Assembly: GCA_023853785.1 (NCBI GenBank)
Contig: JAJIRX010000162.1
Span: 1 to 64,000, forward strand
Direction: 5' to 3'
DNA from: Psilocybe azurescens
Lineage: Eukaryota > Basidiomycota > Agaricomycetes > Agaricales > Agrocybaceae
DNA length: 64,000 nucleotides
A program made the translations under genes and the position numbers. The notes beneath the pieces were generated by a model. The model saw nothing but the letters and a program-made list of their open reading frames with translations, searched no databases and was not told where the DNA came from. Position 1 is the first letter of the stretch; every line of letters begins with the position of its first letter. This document shows positions 60,330 through 64,000 of this stretch, one piece after another.

Positions 60330-63300
60330 GCGTTCTGGCTGCAGCTGCAAAGATCGAGAGAAGAGAGCAGACCCAGCCGTCGCCCCCACTCCATAACGCT
60401 GTCAACATTGTTCTCATTCTTTCCAAGCTTGCGTTCTTCTTCTGTCGCGAATAGTGCTGCTATTTTTCAACTCATTTCTAAATTCATGGACTCACTATGC
60501 TATTTATACTAGGATTCGGAGTAGAACTTGAAGGAATTGGCGTCGCTTGGTCCGTGTTGTAGGGTATCGAAAGTTGTACTAAATCTTCAAGAAATGAATA
60601 TGTATGCAGTCACGTTGAGCCCCTACAGGCTGGAAGTCTACTAGATAGCAAAGGACAACAGTTCACCAACGCACGTACTACGTATGTACGTTTTCAGTGC
60701 ACTGTGATGCTACCCTGCCAGGGATTATCTTTGTAGGTCTCGAAACAGTCTCAAACGCGGGCATCCCGCCAGACAGCCGGATTTTTCAAAGTTCAGATAT
60801 TTACCATTTTCTGAACATATTGAACAGGCAGTACGTCTTGTGTATATCTCAGTGACTCTAGAACACACTCAGGTAGCCGCTCATAACCTAGCACCGAGTT
60901 TAATGTTTCTGTAAGTCTATGTTTTACAACATACACCATATCCAATATCATAACAGTTGGGTCGCAACGCGTGAGGTCACACAATTAATCGGCCGGTAGG
61001 TGCTAGATAGGCGCCGGCGCTCGTCGTGGAAACTATAGCCCCAAGACATTTCTGAGATGTGTAGATAAGCGAAGATCGGTAAGAGATATTTTGCATAGAT
61101 TACGTGCTTACCTGATCCCTAACCATCGTTATAAGCCACTGGGACGTGGGGTTTGTTGATGAATGTTAGTTATTCGGCTTCGTCAGGTCGATGGATTCCA
61201 GCCAAACGCCTATACAACGGTATATCTAAAGCGCGCAGGCTAGGCGAAGAGGAAGATGGTAAGTTAAAAAGAGGCGGGCCTTCAGGATATACTGTCAAAA
61301 AAACTCACATTGGCATTGGAAGTCTTGCATCGCACGTTGGTCCTCACTCCTGCCTTTTCCGGTACTCCTAGTTGCAACTGAATATCTATCAATAACGGAT
61401 CTGAGTTGAGAGGGACACCAAATAACAAAGATTCCCCGACTTCAACGGTCAATATGAGGGGACGCAGCAGCAGTGGATAAGATGGGAAAGGGATATACAG
61501 GGAATGGCCTAAAAGGCGTAAAGAAGAACGAGTGGTGGTATGACAGTGTCCCGTGGAGGTTATGACTCTGGATTCGGTTGTGTCTTGTCGCCAGATTGTT
61601 CAACATAAGGCTTCGGATCTTTTTTTCTCAGAGTCGTTGTTGACGGAAAGAGAAACGAGAAGTTACATAAAAGGTCATGCATCATGCACACCAAGAGGTA
61701 ATAGAATCTCACCGAACGCCTGCATTGGAAACTCCAGGCCCCAAGAATTCGTTTTTGGACCGACAGCATTCATCTCGAAGGGTAGACAAGATGAGCGCAG
61801 AGCTATTGGAAGGATGAAACAAGTATAGATTCTCACCTTCTACGCAAAAATAACCGGTCCGGGGTTCAGCGCTCAGCATGTCCGGGATTGCGCGGCTCAG
61901 GAGCTATATTAAGAGAGTGGTGGATGTCCATTGTCTGCCAATTATGAACCAACCGTGGGACATCCCGAAAGCTTCCGGCTGTTGGGTTCCGCCCTGTGCA
62001 TCATTTCAATTTTCAACCTGATATCAACCTCGTCCTTGGCCAACGTTCTCGTCTTTCTCTGCTCATAACTGGCTCGTCTTGATCTTGTCCACCTCCACTT
62101 GTCTTATACTATCTCATCCGCCTGGCACATTCGGATGGTACTGCTGCGGCCCAGTCGCCATACATAGCTTTAACAAAATGTCTCATCCTTTCGCCTAGTA
62201 TCGCAGCTTCGCACTTCAGTTGCGTTCCAGGTAGGTGATGTGATCTAATTAAAAAAGCGACATATCTTTGAATGTAGAAACTTTCCCATTAGACGAAACA
62301 TGCACCCCAACTCTCTCGATAGTAAGCCCTCATTAACATTCCTCACCCGTTCGATCGAAACTTTGCTGTTTAAACGTCGGCGACTGATGTATGCTGGTCT
62401 CCAACAGCTCACGCCCGCAGTAAAGCTATTCAAATTGGAAGCAAATTATCGGATGGCGAATATATCAACATCGACTGTTCCGTTCATTCACTGCCTTTGG
62501 AATCTGGTCTACGTTTGGAGAGTAGATTGACGATTCGAGGCGAAAGGTATGTGATAGTGCCGCTCAGGACTATGAGACGTACCCATCTTTTGTTTTTGAA
62601 CCTCCTTCATAGGCTCAGTGTGTTCTGCGTGTCTCCCCATCGACCGACGCGTTAACCCCCTTGTCTCAACGATCCCCACTACTGCTGCTGTATCTTCTAC
62701 GGTTGCATAGCCGTCATTGCTGCTGCATCCTCTACAGTCGCGTAGTCGTCGCTACATCCAAAGTCCCTCATGTGCTTTATCTTCCCGCCCATGAGATGGT
62801 CGTCGATGCGGGTAACATGTATATTGTCAGCCCAATAGATTCTCAAGACAGGAATGGTGCCACAAAGTCACTTGGGGTGTAGCAACACGCCCAGAGGAGA
62901 ATCGTTGAGGACCCATCATTCCATTCCAGTATCAATGGCGCCCCCCTTCTTTTTGCCGCCGACTCGTGACCTTCATGGACCCTATACGATGTCATTAATA
63001 TCGCATCTACCCTCTCATCTACGAAACCTTGTGCGTTATTTCAATATCTAAATATGGATTCGAGGCTCCGACTCTCGCATCGCCTCTATACCGCGAACAC
63101 TGCCCCATAGCTTCAAACCCGATGAAGCTACTATCGATTTCTAATCCAATATTCGTTCCAGCTACCGAGACCCGTTCATAGCCTTATCTACAGTTTCTGG
63201 GCCACTTTTGGCTTCAGTGACTCTATGCCCGTCCTCGTCTATATCTATCTTCGATACTAAGAGGATGACCTTCTCTGCGCTCCTATTATATTGGTTAGAC

Positions 63301-64000
63301 ATACACCGTGACCGTTTAACCACGTTCTCAATGTTAGCCACGGCGGTAAAGTATCATATACATACAGTCTTCCGGGTGTTACAGTGGGCTAAGATACGTT
63401 AGATTCATTTGTAGCATATCTATACCCTACGGTATACCTCTAGTTAGTTTTTGTGATATAAAATGGATACGCGCGGAAAGTCCAGCATGGTACTCATTAT
63501 GAATCAAACCACCCTGGTAATCGGGAATTGTCCTCAATTGGATGATGACGAGCAAGGCTGTGCATTGAACATGTCACACAGACGATGAGAATAGATCTCT
63601 CTTCGTGTTAGAAATCGATCATGGCGAAGGAAATTGTTGATTGAAGGCAGATATCTGGTGTTCATTTTGACTGTGGGGCTCGTCATCAGCTTGAGCTGGT
63701 GGGGTAGTGACCGACCCGTTGGGAACTGGACGCCTTCTGCTTTCCTTCGGGGAGTGCGTCTAAGGGGAGCCATGGCTCAGTTGGGATCAGACTTCTACTT
63801 CATATGGAACCAGGTATACGGAGACATGAAACGTTCGCTGTAAACTTGGAAAGGAAGCCTTATCACTTTCCCAGCCGCTCAACAGGTCATGGGTTGCAGC
63901 TTCCTTCCCCGATCCCGGCCATCCATTTATAGCCCTCCATGCACCCAGTGTGCGGCTGCCCAGCAGTCCGTGGGATGAGAAGCCGACCGACGACATCGCC
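60330..64000. other. No convincing gene
   Basis: Only short open frames without recognisable motifs. Around 62100-63400 there are GT..AG-like borders and a local 36-bp imperfect duplication (GCTGCTG..CGCATAG/CGCGTAG..CGTC, 62676-62750), so a small unrecognised host gene cannot be excluded. Confidence 0.4.

Noticed and set aside
1..64000. CRISPR arrays, bacterial operons or riboswitches
   Set aside because: The sequence is eukaryotic; I saw no regularly spaced direct repeats of CRISPR type.

Overview
The window reads as a basidiomycete nuclear contig, most likely Agaricomycete. Host genes are cut into many short exons by introns of about 50-70 bp with GT..AG borders. The transposons are families typical of mushroom-forming fungi: a Plavaka transposase, a KDZ (Kyakuja-Dileera-Zisupton) transposase, hAT, Ty1/copia and a Ty3/gypsy with a chromodomain. 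Several protein families were recognised from memory of Agaricomycete proteins; no search was run.

Layout. 0.6-1.8 kb: a 1.2-kb TIR element with a perfect 10-bp target duplication. 2.1-11.1 kb: a decayed Plavaka transposase gene split by a copia retrotransposon (5,298-11,019). 11.4-14.0 kb: fold-back DNA, a small TIR element, two hairpins and the tail of a hAT transposase. 14.8-23.5 kb: the main host gene block, with a UDP-glycosyltransferase (+), an F-box/LRR-like remnant (-) and two tandem MFS transporter copies (+), the first lacking its 5' half. 23.9-42.3 kb: nested repeats, namely a second TIR element family, a 1.6-kb LTR copy, a complete gypsy element (27,757-35,309) carrying a foreign solo LTR, and a PHD-finger gene interrupted by a 1.67-kb solo LTR and by a second copy of the first TIR element. 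43.1-52.4 kb: a 9.3-kb KDZ transposon with 600-bp inverted repeats and three genes. 53.3-54.1 kb: a roughly 390-bp tandem duplication. 56.0-60.3 kb: an O-methyltransferase gene with a long C-terminal extension. I see no convincing gene in 60.3-64.0 kb.

The strongest unusual signal is a pair of related non-autonomous TIR element families (598-1814, 40219-41402 and 23874-25861). Two copies have clean 10-bp target duplications. Their ends are arrays of degenerate 10-11-bp units, and each carries an internal tRNA-like module with A- and B-box motifs. The insertion history can be read from target duplications: three insertions into protein-coding frames can be removed on paper with the reading frame restored.

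Two kinds of damage overlap. Apparent CpG to TpG/CpA changes hit retroelement catalytic residues and LTRs. One-base frame breaks at homopolymer runs recur in unrelated genes, which may be a sequencing artefact, so 'pseudogene' calls on host genes should be treated with caution.
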